Position numbers and translations under genes: made by a program
The notes under the pieces: model-generated
Databases searched by the model: none
What the model was told of the DNA's origin: nothing
What the model saw: only the letters and a program-made list of their open reading frames with translations
In this document: positions 1 to 8,360 of the stretch, in pieces
Layout of the letters: each line of letters opens with the position of its first letter
Numbering within the stretch: the first letter of the stretch is position 1
DNA from: Curtobacterium flaccumfaciens
GTDB taxonomy: Bacteria; Actinomycetota; Actinomycetes; Actinomycetales; Microbacteriaceae
DNA: 64,000 nucleotides
Assembly: GCF_013359815.1 (NCBI RefSeq)
Contig: NZ_JABMCF010000035.1
Location: forward strand, 124,001-188,000
Reading direction: 5' to 3'

Positions 1-198
1 GAGGGCATCAACACGGTGTCCGAGCTCGTCGCCCTGTCGGAGACGCAGCTCATGAACATCCGCAACTTCGGTCAGAAGTCGGTGGACGAGGTCAAGGACA
101 AGCTCACCGAGCTCGGCCTGTCCCTCAAGGACACCGTCCCCGGATTCGACGGCGCCCACTTCTACAGCGGGTACGACGAGGACGAGTCCAACAACTGA
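1..198 (+). CDS. rpoA: RNA polymerase alpha subunit, C-terminal end (partial)
   Basis: The reading frame is open from the first base and ends at TGA 196-198, so only the last 65 residues are present. They carry the end of the alpha C-terminal domain, including the helix around [17 protein letters not shown], followed by an acidic tail ending DEDESNN. This domain contacts promoter UP elements and transcription activators. The rplQ gene follows after 63 bases, the usual order in bacteria, which supports the call. A GTG at 16 lies inside the domain and is not a real start. Confidence 0.96.
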   Translation, partial: EGINTVSELVALSETQLMNIRNFGQKSVDEVKDKLTELGLSLKDTVPGFDGAHFYSGYDEDESNN

Positions 199-261
199 CC
201 TCGCGCTCACGCGCAAGCGCGCTGACACCGCGCGCACCACTTTCACCACTGGAGAACTGAC

Positions 262-840
262 ATGCCGAAGCCCACCAAGGGCCCCCGCCTCGGTGGCGGT
301 CCCGCCCACGAGCGCCTGCTCCTGAGCAACCTCGCCAACGCCCTCTTCACGCACGGTCGCATCACGACCACCGAGACGAAGGCCAAGCGCCTCCGCCCGG
401 TCGCCGAGCGTCTCATCACGTTCGCGAAGCGCGGCGACCTGCACGCGCGTCGTCGTGTGATCAGCATCCTGCGCGACAAGTCCGTCGTGCACACGCTGTT
501 CACCGAGATCGCCCCCCAGGTCGAGGACCGCCAGGGCGGTTACACCCGCATCACGAAGCTCGGCTTCCGCAAGGGCGACAACGCCCCGCTGGCGTCGATC
601 GAGCTCGTCCTCGAGCCCGTCTCGAGCACGCCCGCTCCGGTCAAGCGCAACTCGGCTCCGGCCGCTGCTGCCGCCCCGGTCGACGAGCCCGCCGCCGACG
701 AGACCACCGAGGAGGCCCCGGTCGAGGAGACCGAGACCACCGAGGAGTCCGCCCCGGTCGAGACCGAGTCCGAGACCGAGGCTGCTGCCGAGGTCGAGGC
801 CGACGCCGCCGAGAAGTCGGACGACGCCGACACCAAGTAG
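262..840 (+). CDS. rplQ: 50S ribosomal protein L17 with long acidic tail
   Basis: Residues 1 to about 120 match L17, a protein near the exit of the large-subunit peptide tunnel: [13 protein letters not shown] at the start, then [15 protein letters not shown] and the [14 protein letters not shown] motif. A GGAG at 251-254 is suitably placed for the ATG. L17 is usually about 120 residues; this one has 192 because of a 70-residue tail made almost only of Ala, Glu, Thr, Val and Asp. Similar Ala/Glu tails occur in other high-GC actinobacteria. It is probably co-transcribed with rpoA, and a strong hairpin follows at 872. Confidence 0.97.
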   Translation: MPKPTKGPRLGGGPAHERLLLSNLANALFTHGRITTTETKAKRLRPVAERLITFAKRGDLHARRRVISILRDKSVVHTLFTEIAPQVEDRQGGYTRITKLGFRKGDNAPLASIELVLEPVSSTPAPVKRNSAPAAAAAPVDEPAADETTEEAPVEETETTEESAPVETESETEAAAEVEADAAEKSDDADTK

Positions 841-871
841 TCCGGTGCCCTCCGGGGCGCTGCACCACCAC

Positions 872-909
872 GAGGAAGCCCCCGCGACCCAGGTCGCGGG
901 GGCTTCCTC
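872..909 (+). terminator. Terminator hairpin after rplQ
   Basis: Two 18-base arms (872-889 and 892-909) are perfect reverse complements with a two-base centre. There is no clear T tract, as is common for actinobacterial terminators. It closes the rpoA-rplQ transcription unit. Confidence 0.8.
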
Positions 910-980
910 GCGTCCGAGGCTGGTCGTGCACACCGACTGCTCGGCGTACCGTCACGTGCCGGGTGCGACGGAAGGAAGTC

Positions 981-2099
981 ATGGCGTTCCAGCACGTTAC
1001 GGGTCTGGGGACCCGGGTCTGGCGGTGGAGCCGGACCTCGGGCACACAGCCGCGCCTGCTGCACGCCGGCAAGGCCGCCGCCGCCGCGGTGATCGCCTGG
1101 TTCGTGGCGCGGCACATCCCGGGCGTCGCGGCCGAGTACCCGTACTACGCGCCACTCGGTGCCGTCGTCGCGATGCAGACGACGGTGTTCGCGGGCATCC
1201 GGAGCGGTGTGCAGACCCTGGTCGGGATCGCCCTCGGCATCATCATCGCCGCGTTCACGATGTGGGTCGGCGATCCCGGCTTCCTCGCGATCGCGCTCGC
1301 GGTCGGCGTCGGGGTGCTGGTCGGCGGGTTCCGCGTGCTGGGCGAGGGCAGCTCGTGGGTGTCCACCGCGGCGCTCTTCGTCCTGCTCGTCGGCGGTGCC
1401 AACGCCGAGGGGTACTCGCTCGGGTACCTCGTGCAGATGGCGGTGGGCGTCGTGATCGGGCTGCTGGTCAACTTCCTGGTGTTCCCGCCGCTGCACTTCT
1501 GGGACGCAGAACACCGCATCGACGCGGTGAACGGCGTGCTGGCGGACCACCTCGACGGGCTGGCAGCCGTGCTCGAGGAGGGCAAGCGCGACGAGAAGGC
1601 GTGGGACCACCAGCAGGACCGCCTGGACCGTGCGATCGCGGACGTCCGGTCACGGGTGGCGATCGCGCACGAGAGCCGTCGACTCAACCCCCGCGGTGCC
1701 CTGCGCGGGTCGCGAGCACGGCTCCAGAAGGACGGCGGACGCTTCCGCGCACTGGAGCGGGTCGCCTGGTACACGACCGACCTCACCGAGCTCGTGGCAC
1801 GCTCCGGCCCGGTGTCCGAGGGCGTCGGGCGTCCGGACCCGGCGTTCGCCACCCCCATCGCCGAGGCACTGCGGAAGATCGCCAGCACGATCCGCGGCGA
1901 CTCCCCGGAGGACCAGGCCGAAGAGGCCATCGCACGACTCGAGAGCGCGCTCGACGCATCGCGCGAGAACCCCTCGCACGTCGCGGTCACCTCGGCCGCG
2001 CTCGTCGCCCTGCGCGGGATCGTCGAGTCCGAGCGACGCGCCACCGACGACCTCGACACCCGGACCGGTCCGTCGGCGTTCGGCCGTCCGCGCGGCTGA
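981..2099 (+). CDS. FUSC / aromatic-acid-exporter-like membrane protein
   Basis: This 372-residue protein has about six hydrophobic segments between residues 27 and 170, followed by a long, charged, helical cytoplasmic half rich in Arg, Glu and Ala. That plan is typical of FUSC/ArAE-type inner-membrane proteins, some of which export aromatic acids, but I see no substrate-specific signature. The ATG at 981 is preferred over GTG 963 because GAAGGAAG lies just before it. It is a separate gene downstream of the rplQ terminator and 76 bases before truA. The true substrate is unknown. Confidence 0.75.
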   Translation: MAFQHVTGLGTRVWRWSRTSGTQPRLLHAGKAAAAAVIAWFVARHIPGVAAEYPYYAPLGAVVAMQTTVFAGIRSGVQTLVGIALGIIIAAFTMWVGDPGFLAIALAVGVGVLVGGFRVLGEGSSWVSTAALFVLLVGGANAEGYSLGYLVQMAVGVVIGLLVNFLVFPPLHFWDAEHRIDAVNGVLADHLDGLAAVLEEGKRDEKAWDHQQDRLDRAIADVRSRVAIAHESRRLNPRGALRGSRARLQKDGGRFRALERVAWYTTDLTELVARSGPVSEGVGRPDPAFATPIAEALRKIASTIRGDSPEDQAEEAIARLESALDASRENPSHVAVTSAALVALRGIVESERRATDDLDTRTGPSAFGRPRG

Positions 2100-2163
2100 G
2101 CGGGTACGGGCGGCCGCCGTCCGGCAGACGGATCGCGGGCCGGGAGGCACGGATCATCCCCGC

Positions 2164-2169
2164 TACGGT
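2164..2169 (+). promoter_or_regulatory. -10 box (TACGGT) for a leaderless truA transcript
   Basis: TACGGT ends six bases before the GTG at 2176. This puts the expected transcription start on or next to the start codon, and no ribosome-binding site is visible. The same arrangement recurs across the window. Confidence 0.5.
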
Positions 2170-2175
2170 GGTCAC

Positions 2176-3084
2176 GTGGACGAGACGGTCGGCTTCCAGG
2201 ACCCCGACAGCACGGGTGAGGTGCGGCTCCGGCTGGACATCGCCTACGACGGTGCGGCGTTCTCCGGGTGGGCCCGGCAGCCCGGGCTCCGGACCGTCCA
2301 GGGCGCCCTCGAGGCCGCACTCGGCACCGTGTTCACCCGCTGGGGCGAACCGCCGTTGCTCACCGTCGCCGGACGCACCGACGCCGGGGTGCACGCCACG
2401 GGGCAGGTCGCGCACCTGGACCTGTCGGCGGAACAGTGGGCAGCGCTCACCGCCAAGCGCGGGACGGGCCGGTCACCGCTCGACGGGCTGCTCAAGCGGG
2501 TCAACGGCATCGCAGCACCCGAGGGGGACGTCGTCGTCACCGGAGCTTCGGTGGCGCCCGACGGGTTCGACGCCCGGTTCTCCCCGCTCTGGCGCCGGTA
2601 CGAGTACCGGATCGCGGACGCCGACGCCCCGCGCGATCCACGTCGTCGTGGGCACACGGTCTGGCACGCGGCACGGCTCGATCCGGCAGCGATGGAGCGC
2701 GGTGCGCTGACGTTGCTCGGGCTGCACGACTTCGCGACGTTCTGCAAGCCGCGCGAGGGGGCGACGACCATCCGGACGTTGCAGCAGTTCCGCTGGGTCC
2801 GCGAGCCGGACGGCGTGCTGGTGGCGCGCCTCCAGGCCGACGCCTTCTGCCACTCGATGGTGCGGGCCATGGTCGGCGCGACCATCGCCGTGGGCGAGGG
2901 CCGCTTCGGCCCGGACCGCCTCGAGGAACTGCGCATCGCCGAGGAACGCACGAGCGCCTTCAAGACGGCGCCGGCGAAGGGACTGACGCTGACCGAGGTG
3001 GGCTACCCGGCAGACGCGGAGCTCGCGGAGCGGGCGGAGCAGACCCGGGCCCGCCGGTCGGCGGACGGTACCGTCGAGGGATGA
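2176..3084 (+). CDS. truA: tRNA pseudouridine(38-40) synthase
   Basis: TruA converts uridines 38-40 of the tRNA anticodon arm to pseudouridine. The 302-residue product has the family start (LRLDIAYDGAAFSGW, residues 17-31) and the catalytic motif AGRTDAGVHA with the nucleophilic Asp at about residue 69. The C-terminal half contains the FCHSMVRAMVGA segment that is also conserved. The length is somewhat above the usual 250-280 because of inserts. The GTG at 2176 is the only suitable start close to the conserved N-terminus. Its stop overlaps the next gene's ATG (ATGA), so the two are translationally coupled. Confidence 0.95.
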   Translation: MDETVGFQDPDSTGEVRLRLDIAYDGAAFSGWARQPGLRTVQGALEAALGTVFTRWGEPPLLTVAGRTDAGVHATGQVAHLDLSAEQWAALTAKRGTGRSPLDGLLKRVNGIAAPEGDVVVTGASVAPDGFDARFSPLWRRYEYRIADADAPRDPRRRGHTVWHAARLDPAAMERGALTLLGLHDFATFCKPREGATTIRTLQQFRWVREPDGVLVARLQADAFCHSMVRAMVGATIAVGEGRFGPDRLEELRIAEERTSAFKTAPAKGLTLTEVGYPADAELAERAEQTRARRSADGTVEG

Positions 3085-3824
3085 GCCCGCGCGAACCCCG
3101 TTCCGTCGTGTCCGTCGCCCCCGGAGTCGTCTTCGTCGAGGGCCCCGTGTCCAACTGGGTGGTGCTGGTCGAGGAGGACGGCGTCGCGCTGATCGACGCC
3201 GGCTACCCGGCCGACACCGACCTCGTGCTCGACACCGTGCGCGCCGCCGGACACGACCCCGCCGACCTGCGTCGCGTCTACGTCACGCACGGACACGTCG
3301 ACCACGTCGGCGGCATCCCCGGGATCCTCGAGCGGTACCCCGACGTCGAGGTGCTCGCCCACGCCGACGAGCTCGCCAACGTGCGCGGACCCGAGCGGCA
3401 GCAGGTCACCCCGGCGGAGATCGGCGGCCGGCTCGCCAGCCCCCGCGTGCTCGCCTGGCTGGCACGGGCGATCCGCTCCGACGCCCTCCGACCCACCACC
3501 GTCCCCTCCGCTCGCGCGTTCACCGGTGCGGACTTCACCGGTCGGGCGATCGCACCGTTCCCGGCCGTCGGCCACACCGACGGCTCGACCGCGTACCTGC
3601 TGCCCGCGGCGGACGCGATCGTCACAGGCGACGCGGTCGTCAGTCGGCACGACACCCAGCCGGGGTCGTGGGCCCCGCGGCCGCGGATGATCACGCCGTT
3701 CTTCACCGCCGACCAGGACCGCGCGCTCGAGTCGGCACGGGCGCTGCCGTTCCCGGCGCTCGTGCTGCCGGGACACGGACCGGCCGTCCGACGCGTGGGC
3801 GGGACCTGGCTGCCGATCGGCTGA
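3081..3824 (+). CDS. Metallo-beta-lactamase-fold hydrolase
   Basis: A 247-residue protein with the metal-binding motif T-H-G-H-V-D-H at residues 69-75, a following VGHTDGS histidine, a TGDAVVS aspartate and a GHGPAV histidine near the C-terminus. These are the ligands of the di-metal centre of MBL-fold hydrolases. The family includes lactonases, glyoxalase-II-like thioesterases and others, and the sequence alone does not choose between them. It overlaps truA by four bases (ATGA), so its expression follows truA. No signal peptide is visible, so it should be cytoplasmic. Confidence 0.88.
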   Translation: MSPREPRSVVSVAPGVVFVEGPVSNWVVLVEEDGVALIDAGYPADTDLVLDTVRAAGHDPADLRRVYVTHGHVDHVGGIPGILERYPDVEVLAHADELANVRGPERQQVTPAEIGGRLASPRVLAWLARAIRSDALRPTTVPSARAFTGADFTGRAIAPFPAVGHTDGSTAYLLPAADAIVTGDAVVSRHDTQPGSWAPRPRMITPFFTADQDRALESARALPFPALVLPGHGPAVRRVGGTWLPIG

Positions 3825-3937
3825 TTCCACCGAACGCGAGCGGCTGATGCCGCGCGATCGGCTCGTGCCGCCGCACCGCTGATGTTGCCGAACGCAATCA
3901 TTTACCTCGACGCAACCTGAACGACCCCGCAGGTCGG

Positions 3938-3943
3938 TAGCGT
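3938..3943 (+). promoter_or_regulatory. -10 box (TAGCGT) before the nuclease gene
   Basis: TAGCGT ends six bases before the ATG at 3950, the leaderless spacing seen at many genes here. The gap upstream (3825-3930) also holds two imperfect copies of a CTGAT...CCGAACGC string. I see no gene in that gap. Confidence 0.45.
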
Positions 3944-3949
3944 GCGGGC

Positions 3950-6900
3950 ATGGCCAACACCCTCGGGCGCACTCTGCTGTGCGCCACGGCGGCCGCGACG
4001 CTCCTCGCGGCTCCACTCGTCACCGTCACCGCAGCGACCGCGAACCCCGAGGGGACCGACCTCGTCATCGAGGAGGCCTACCTGAAGGCGGGGAGCAAGG
4101 GCGCGTTCTACAACGAGAAGTTCGTCGAGATCGGCAACCCGACCGACGCCGCCGTGTCGCTCGACGGGTGGTCGCTGCAGTACCGCTCCGCCACGGGTAC
4201 CGGCACGTTCTCGGCCAGTGCACTCCAGGGCACCGTGCCGGCGAAGGGCACCTTCCTGGTGTCGATGGCGGGCAACGGCGGGGCCACCCCGGCCGGCGAG
4301 GACCTGCCCGCCGCCGACGACACCGCGACGCTCAACCCCTCGGGCACCACGGGCACGCTCGTGCTGTCCGACGCCACCGCACCCCTGGCGCTCGCCGCCG
4401 GACCCGTCACCACCGGCACCGACGGCGTGGTCGACCTGCTCGGCTACGGCGCCTCGAACACGTTCGAGTCGGCCGTGCGCACCGTGACCGGGGACAACTC
4501 CGTGCCGAACGGCCTGGTCCGCCAGGGCACCACGGACACCGACGTCAACGGTGCGGACTTCTCCGTGACGACGACGCTCACCCCACGGAACGCCGCGGGC
4601 GAGACGACGGCACCGACCGAGCCCACGGACCCGACCGACCCGGGTGACGGCGGGACCCCGACGCCCGGCACCCCCGCCGAGACGGTGACCATCGCCCAGC
4701 TGCAGGGCACCACGGACACCTCGCCGTACGCCGGCAAGAACGTCACGACCGACGGCGTCGTCACCGCGGTCTACGGCACCGGTGGCTTCAACGGCTACAC
4801 GATCCAGACCCCCGGCACCGGCGGTGCGATCGACCTCGGCGCCCACACCGCGTCCGACGCGGTGTTCGTCTTCTCGTCCGCCACCGCCGGCCTGGTGCAC
4901 GAGGGCGACCACGTGCGGGTCACCGGTGCCGTGTCCGAGTACTTCGGCCTGACCGAGCTCACGGTGTCCGGGGCCTCGTCGCTGCAGCAGCTGGACGACA
5001 CCGTCGCGGCGCCACAGCCCGCAGCGGTCGCGTTCCCGTCGTCCGACGCCCAGCGGGAGTCGCTCGAGAGCATGCTCGTCGCTCCCCAGGGCGCGTACAC
5101 GGTCGCCGACAACTACACGACGAACCAGTACGGCGAGGTCGTGCTCGCCAGCGGCACGAAGCGCCTGGTCCAGCCGACGGAGGTCGGCCGACCGGGCAGC
5201 GCCGAGGCGAAGGCCGTCGAGGCCGACAACGCCGCGCGCAAGGTCACGCTCGACGACGGTGCGAGCACCAACTTCCTGACCCAGGCGAACCAGGGCATCC
5301 CGGTGTCGTGGCTCACCCAGGGCCCGGTCACGGTCGGGGCCGCCGCCACCTTCACCGAGCCGGTCGTCCTCGACTACCGCAACAACGGGTGGAAGTTCCA
5401 GCCGACCGCCCCGATCACGGGTGCGACCCCGGCCGCCGAGCTGCCGGCGTCGTTCTCGAAGGTGCGCCAGCCGGCACCGCAGGACGTCGGTGGCGACCTG
5501 AAGCTCGCCGGCTTCAACGTGCTCAACTACTTCCCGACCACGGGCGACGAGCTCACCGGCTGCAAGTACTACACCGACCGTGCCGGTGACCCCGTCACGG
5601 TGAACTCCGGCTGCGACGCCCGCGGTGCCGCCGAGCAGGAGGACTTCCTGCGCCAGCAGGTCAAGATCGTCAAGGCGATCAACGGCCTGGACGCCGACGT
5701 CGTCTCGCTCGAGGAGATCGAGAACTCGGTCCGCTTCGGTCAGGACCGCGACGCCGCCGTGGCCACCCTGGTCGACGCGCTCAACGCCGCCACCGGCCAG
5801 GACACCTGGGCCTACGCGAAGTCACCGGCCGTCGTGCCCGCGAGCGAGGACGTCATCCGCCTCGCCCTCATCTACAAGAAGGACCGCGTCGAGCCCGTCG
5901 GTGAGTCGACGATCCTGCTCGACGACGCGTTCACGAACGCCCGCCAGCCCGTCGCGGACGCGTTCCGCCCGGTCGGGGGCACCGCGGACGACGACTTCCT
6001 GGTGATCGCGAACCACTTCAAGTCCAAGGGCTCCGGCACCGGCGAGAACGCCGACCAGGGCGACGGACAGGGTGCGTCGAACGCCGACCGCGTCGAGCAG
6101 GCGAAGGCCCTCGTGACCTTCTCCACCGACATGCAGGAGCAGTACGGCACCGACAAGGTGTTCATGCTCGGCGACTTCAACGCCTACAGCAAGGAGGACC
6201 CGGTGGTGGTCCTCGACGAGGCCGGCTACACCGACCTCGGCCCGGCGCTCGACAGCACCGAGTACTCGTACGTGTTCTCCGGCCTGAGCGGCTCGCTCGA
6301 CCACGTCTTCGCGTCGAAGGCCGCGCTCGAGACGGTCACGGGCGTGGACATCTGGAACATCAACTCGGTCGAGTCGGTGGGCCTGGAGTACAGCCGCTAC
6401 AACTACAACGCGACGAACCTGTACACCGACGACGTGTACCGGGCGAGCGACCACGACCCGATCCTGGTCGGCTTCGACCTGGACGCCGCGGGCACCGACC
6501 CGGGCACGGACCCGACGCCGGTGCCGACCCCGACGCCGACCCCGGTGCCGAACCCGACGCCGACCCCGACCCCGACTCCGGTGCCGCCGGTCGACGGGAT
6601 CACCCCGCCGGTTGCTCCGGTGGCACCGTCGGAGTCGTTGTTGACGGAGGTGAACCGTGGCGGGGTGTCTGCTCCGGCGACCGCTCGTGCGGGGGAGACG
6701 ATCACGGTGACGGTCGGCACCGCGTCTGCCGGCGACACGGTGAACGTGTGGCTGTTCTCGGAGCCGACGCTGATCGGCACGGCCGTGGTGGCTGCGGACG
6801 GGACGGTGCGGGTGACGATCCCGGCGAACACGATGGCCGGCGTGCACCGTCTGGCGGTGACGGCTGCGGACGGGAGTCTGATCGGGTGGACCCCGATCAC

Positions 6901-7039
6901 GATCACCGCGGACGGGCAGCTCGCGTTCACGGGTGCCGCAGGGCTGGGTGCCGGTGCGATGGTGGCGTTCCTGCTGCTCGCGGCGGGTGCGGGCGTGCTG
7001 ATCGTGCGTCGCCGCCGTCGGACCGCGGCTACGGAGTAG
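3950..7039 (+). CDS. Wall-anchored extracellular nuclease (ExeM/NucH type)
   Basis: A 1029-residue secreted protein. In order it has a signal peptide (about 1-31, cut near ATA-NPEG), a lamin-tail domain (about 33-140), an OB-fold YhcR-like nucleic-acid-binding segment (about 245-345), an endonuclease/exonuclease/phosphatase domain (about 515-832, with FNVLNYFP, SLEEIEN, MLGDFNAYS and ASDHDPI), a Pro/Thr repeat linker (about 845-882), a beta-rich module, and a sortase signal LAFTG (991-995) followed by a membrane segment and RRRRR. The family degrades extracellular DNA for nutrition or biofilm remodelling. LAxTG is the class E sortase motif. From about base 6600 the codons shift towards GCG, GTG, CTG, GCT and CGT, unlike the rest of the gene, which suggests the anchor module was acquired separately. 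Confidence 0.9.
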   Translation: MANTLGRTLLCATAAATLLAAPLVTVTAATANPEGTDLVIEEAYLKAGSKGAFYNEKFVEIGNPTDAAVSLDGWSLQYRSATGTGTFSASALQGTVPAKGTFLVSMAGNGGATPAGEDLPAADDTATLNPSGTTGTLVLSDATAPLALAAGPVTTGTDGVVDLLGYGASNTFESAVRTVTGDNSVPNGLVRQGTTDTDVNGADFSVTTTLTPRNAAGETTAPTEPTDPTDPGDGGTPTPGTPAETVTIAQLQGTTDTSPYAGKNVTTDGVVTAVYGTGGFNGYTIQTPGTGGAIDLGAHTASDAVFVFSSATAGLVHEGDHVRVTGAVSEYFGLTELTVSGASSLQQLDDTVAAPQPAAVAFPSSDAQRESLESMLVAPQGAYTVADNYTTNQYGEVVLASGTKRLVQPTEVGRPGSAEAKAVEADNAARKVTLDDGASTNFLTQANQGIPVSWLTQGPVTVGAAATFTEPVVLDYRNNGWKFQPTAPITGATPAAELPASFSKVRQPAPQDVGGDLKLAGFNVLNYFPTTGDELTGCKYYTDRAGDPVTVNSGCDARGAAEQEDFLRQQVKIVKAINGLDADVVSLEEIENSVRFGQDRDAAVATLVDALNAATGQDTWAYAKSPAVVPASEDVIRLALIYKKDRVEPVGESTILLDDAFTNARQPVADAFRPVGGTADDDFLVIANHFKSKGSGTGENADQGDGQGASNADRVEQAKALVTFSTDMQEQYGTDKVFMLGDFNAYSKEDPVVVLDEAGYTDLGPALDSTEYSYVFSGLSGSLDHVFASKAALETVTGVDIWNINSVESVGLEYSRYNYNATNLYTDDVYRASDHDPILVGFDLDAAGTDPGTDPTPVPTPTPTPVPNPTPTPTPTPVPPVDGITPPVAPVAPSESLLTEVNRGGVSAPATARAGETITVTVGTASAGDTVNVWLFSEPTLIGTAVVAADGTVRVTIPANTMAGVHRLAVTAADGSLIGWTPITITADGQLAFTGAAGLGAGAMVAFLLLAAGAGVLIVRRRRRTAATE

Positions 7040-7063
7040 TCCCCACGTCCCACGGGGGCACTT

Positions 7064-7116
7064 CGTGAGCAGGAATGGTCGGGTTCGCACAGCGGACCCG
7101 ACCGTTTCTGCTCACG
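7064..7116 (+). terminator. Hairpin after the nuclease gene
   Basis: CGTGAGCAG (7064-7072) pairs with CTGCTCACG (7108-7116), and GGTCGGGT pairs with ACCCGACC inside. It lies 25 bases after the stop codon. A second hairpin with ten-base arms (7148-7157 and 7170-7179) built on the GGAGGCGCGG repeat follows. Confidence 0.75.
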
Positions 7117-7199
7117 ATGGGCGGTGGGCGCGACCGCGCGGCGGACGGGAGGCGCGGTGCGGGGCTGCCCCGCGCCTCCAGGCCGGCAGGCAGCCGCGT

Positions 7200-7229
7200 T
7201 TGACCGACGTACCCCGCGTCGGCTAGGCT
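7200..7229 (+). promoter_or_regulatory. Promoter of rplM-rpsI(-glmM)
   Basis: TTGACC at 7200-7205 and TAGGCT at 7224-7229 are separated by 18 bases, a good housekeeping-sigma promoter. It predicts a 5' leader of roughly 130 bases before rplM, unlike the leaderless genes here, so the leader may carry regulation. I could not identify a known L13 leader fold in it. Confidence 0.65.
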
Positions 7230-7369
7230 CTCACCTTGGTCTGTGCGCCCCGCGCGCGGACAGTCAGATGAGCCCTCCAACCGAGGTGTTCCCCGTGCTT
7301 CTGCCCGTGGAACTCCCGACCGGAGTGGGATTCACGGACTCCTCACCTCGACACGAAAGCAGCACTCCT

Positions 7370-7816
7370 GTGACTCGCACGTTCTCACCGAAGCCGGCAG
7401 ACGTCCAGCACGACTGGATCGTCATCGACGCCACCGACGTCGTCCTCGGCCGTCTCGCCACCCACGCCGCGGCGCTCCTGCGCGGCAAGCACAAGGCCAC
7501 CTTCGCCCAGCACATGGACATGGGTGACTTCGTCATCATCGTGAACGCCGACAAGGTCGCCCTGACCGGTTCGAAGCTCGCGAAGAAGGTCTACTACCGT
7601 CACTCGGGTTACCCGGGCGGCCTGACGGCGACCTCCTACCCGGAGATGCTCGAGAAGCACCCCACCCGCGCCGTCGAGAAGGCGATCCGCGGCATGCTGC
7701 CGAAGAACACCCTCGGCCGCGAGCAGCTCAAGAAGCTGAAGGTCTACGCCGGCGCGGAGCACCCGCACGCCGCGCAGCAGCCCAAGCCGTACATCTTCGA
7801 CCAGGTCGCACAGTAG
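7370..7816 (+). CDS. rplM: 50S ribosomal protein L13
   Basis: L13 is an early assembly protein of the large subunit. The 148-residue product contains the expected [33 protein letters not shown] and RGMLPKN segments and has normal length. The GTG at 7370 is chosen because it gives the family's usual short N-terminus ([15 protein letters not shown]); the longer reading frame upstream is leader sequence. It is followed by rpsI 36 bases later, the near-universal L13-S9 pair. Confidence 0.97.
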   Translation: MTRTFSPKPADVQHDWIVIDATDVVLGRLATHAAALLRGKHKATFAQHMDMGDFVIIVNADKVALTGSKLAKKVYYRHSGYPGGLTATSYPEMLEKHPTRAVEKAIRGMLPKNTLGREQLKKLKVYAGAEHPHAAQQPKPYIFDQVAQ

Positions 7817-7852
7817 TTCCGGCCACGACGACTTCAAGGACACAGAAAACTC

Positions 7853-8338
7853 ATGGCTCAGATCGCTGATTCCCTCGACCAGACCCCGGAGAGCTTCACC
7901 ACGGAGAGCGCACCCGCCGCTGCCGAGGCCGCTCCCCGTCAGATCCTCAACGTCTCCGGCGGTGCCGTCGGGCGCCGCAAGGAGGCCATCGCGCGCGTCC
8001 GGCTCGTCCCGGGCTCCGGCACGTTCGTCGTGAACGGCCGCACGCTCGAGGACTACTTCCCGAACAAGCTGCACCAGCAGCTCATCAACGACCCCTTCAA
8101 GGTGCTCGAGCTCCTCGGCTCGTACGACGTCGTCGCCCGCATCACCGGTGGTGGCCCCTCGGGTCAGGCCGGCGCGCTCCGCCTCGCCATCGCCCGCACC
8201 CTGAACGAGATCGACCGCGAGAACAACCGCGCGACCCTCAAGAAGGCCGGCTTCCTCACCCGTGACGCCCGCGTCATCGAGCGCAAGAAGGCCGGTCTCA
8301 AGAAGGCCCGCAAGGCTTCGCAGTTCTCGAAGCGCTAG
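7853..8338 (+). CDS. rpsI: 30S ribosomal protein S9
   Basis: S9 sits in the head of the small subunit and its C-terminal Lys/Arg tail reaches the P-site tRNA. The 161-residue product has an Ala/Glu-rich N-terminal extension of about 32 residues, as in other actinobacteria, then the S9 core ([38 protein letters not shown]) and ends in [16 protein letters not shown] at 7836-7840 lies upstream of the ATG. It is co-transcribed with rplM and only 22 bases ahead of glmM. Confidence 0.97.
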   Translation: MAQIADSLDQTPESFTTESAPAAAEAAPRQILNVSGGAVGRRKEAIARVRLVPGSGTFVVNGRTLEDYFPNKLHQQLINDPFKVLELLGSYDVVARITGGGPSGQAGALRLAIARTLNEIDRENNRATLKKAGFLTRDARVIERKKAGLKKARKASQFSKR

Positions 8339-8360
8339 TCGTCACCGGCTGAAGATCGCA

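Noticed and set aside
3902-4912. A 336-codon minus-strand frame antisense to the nuclease gene
   Set aside because: The plus-strand frame has a signal peptide and conserved domains; the antisense product is Gly/Arg-rich low complexity.
7230-7369. Known ribosomal-protein leader motif before rplM
   Set aside because: The promoter implies a ~130-base leader, but I could not match a described L13 leader fold, so no riboregulator is called.
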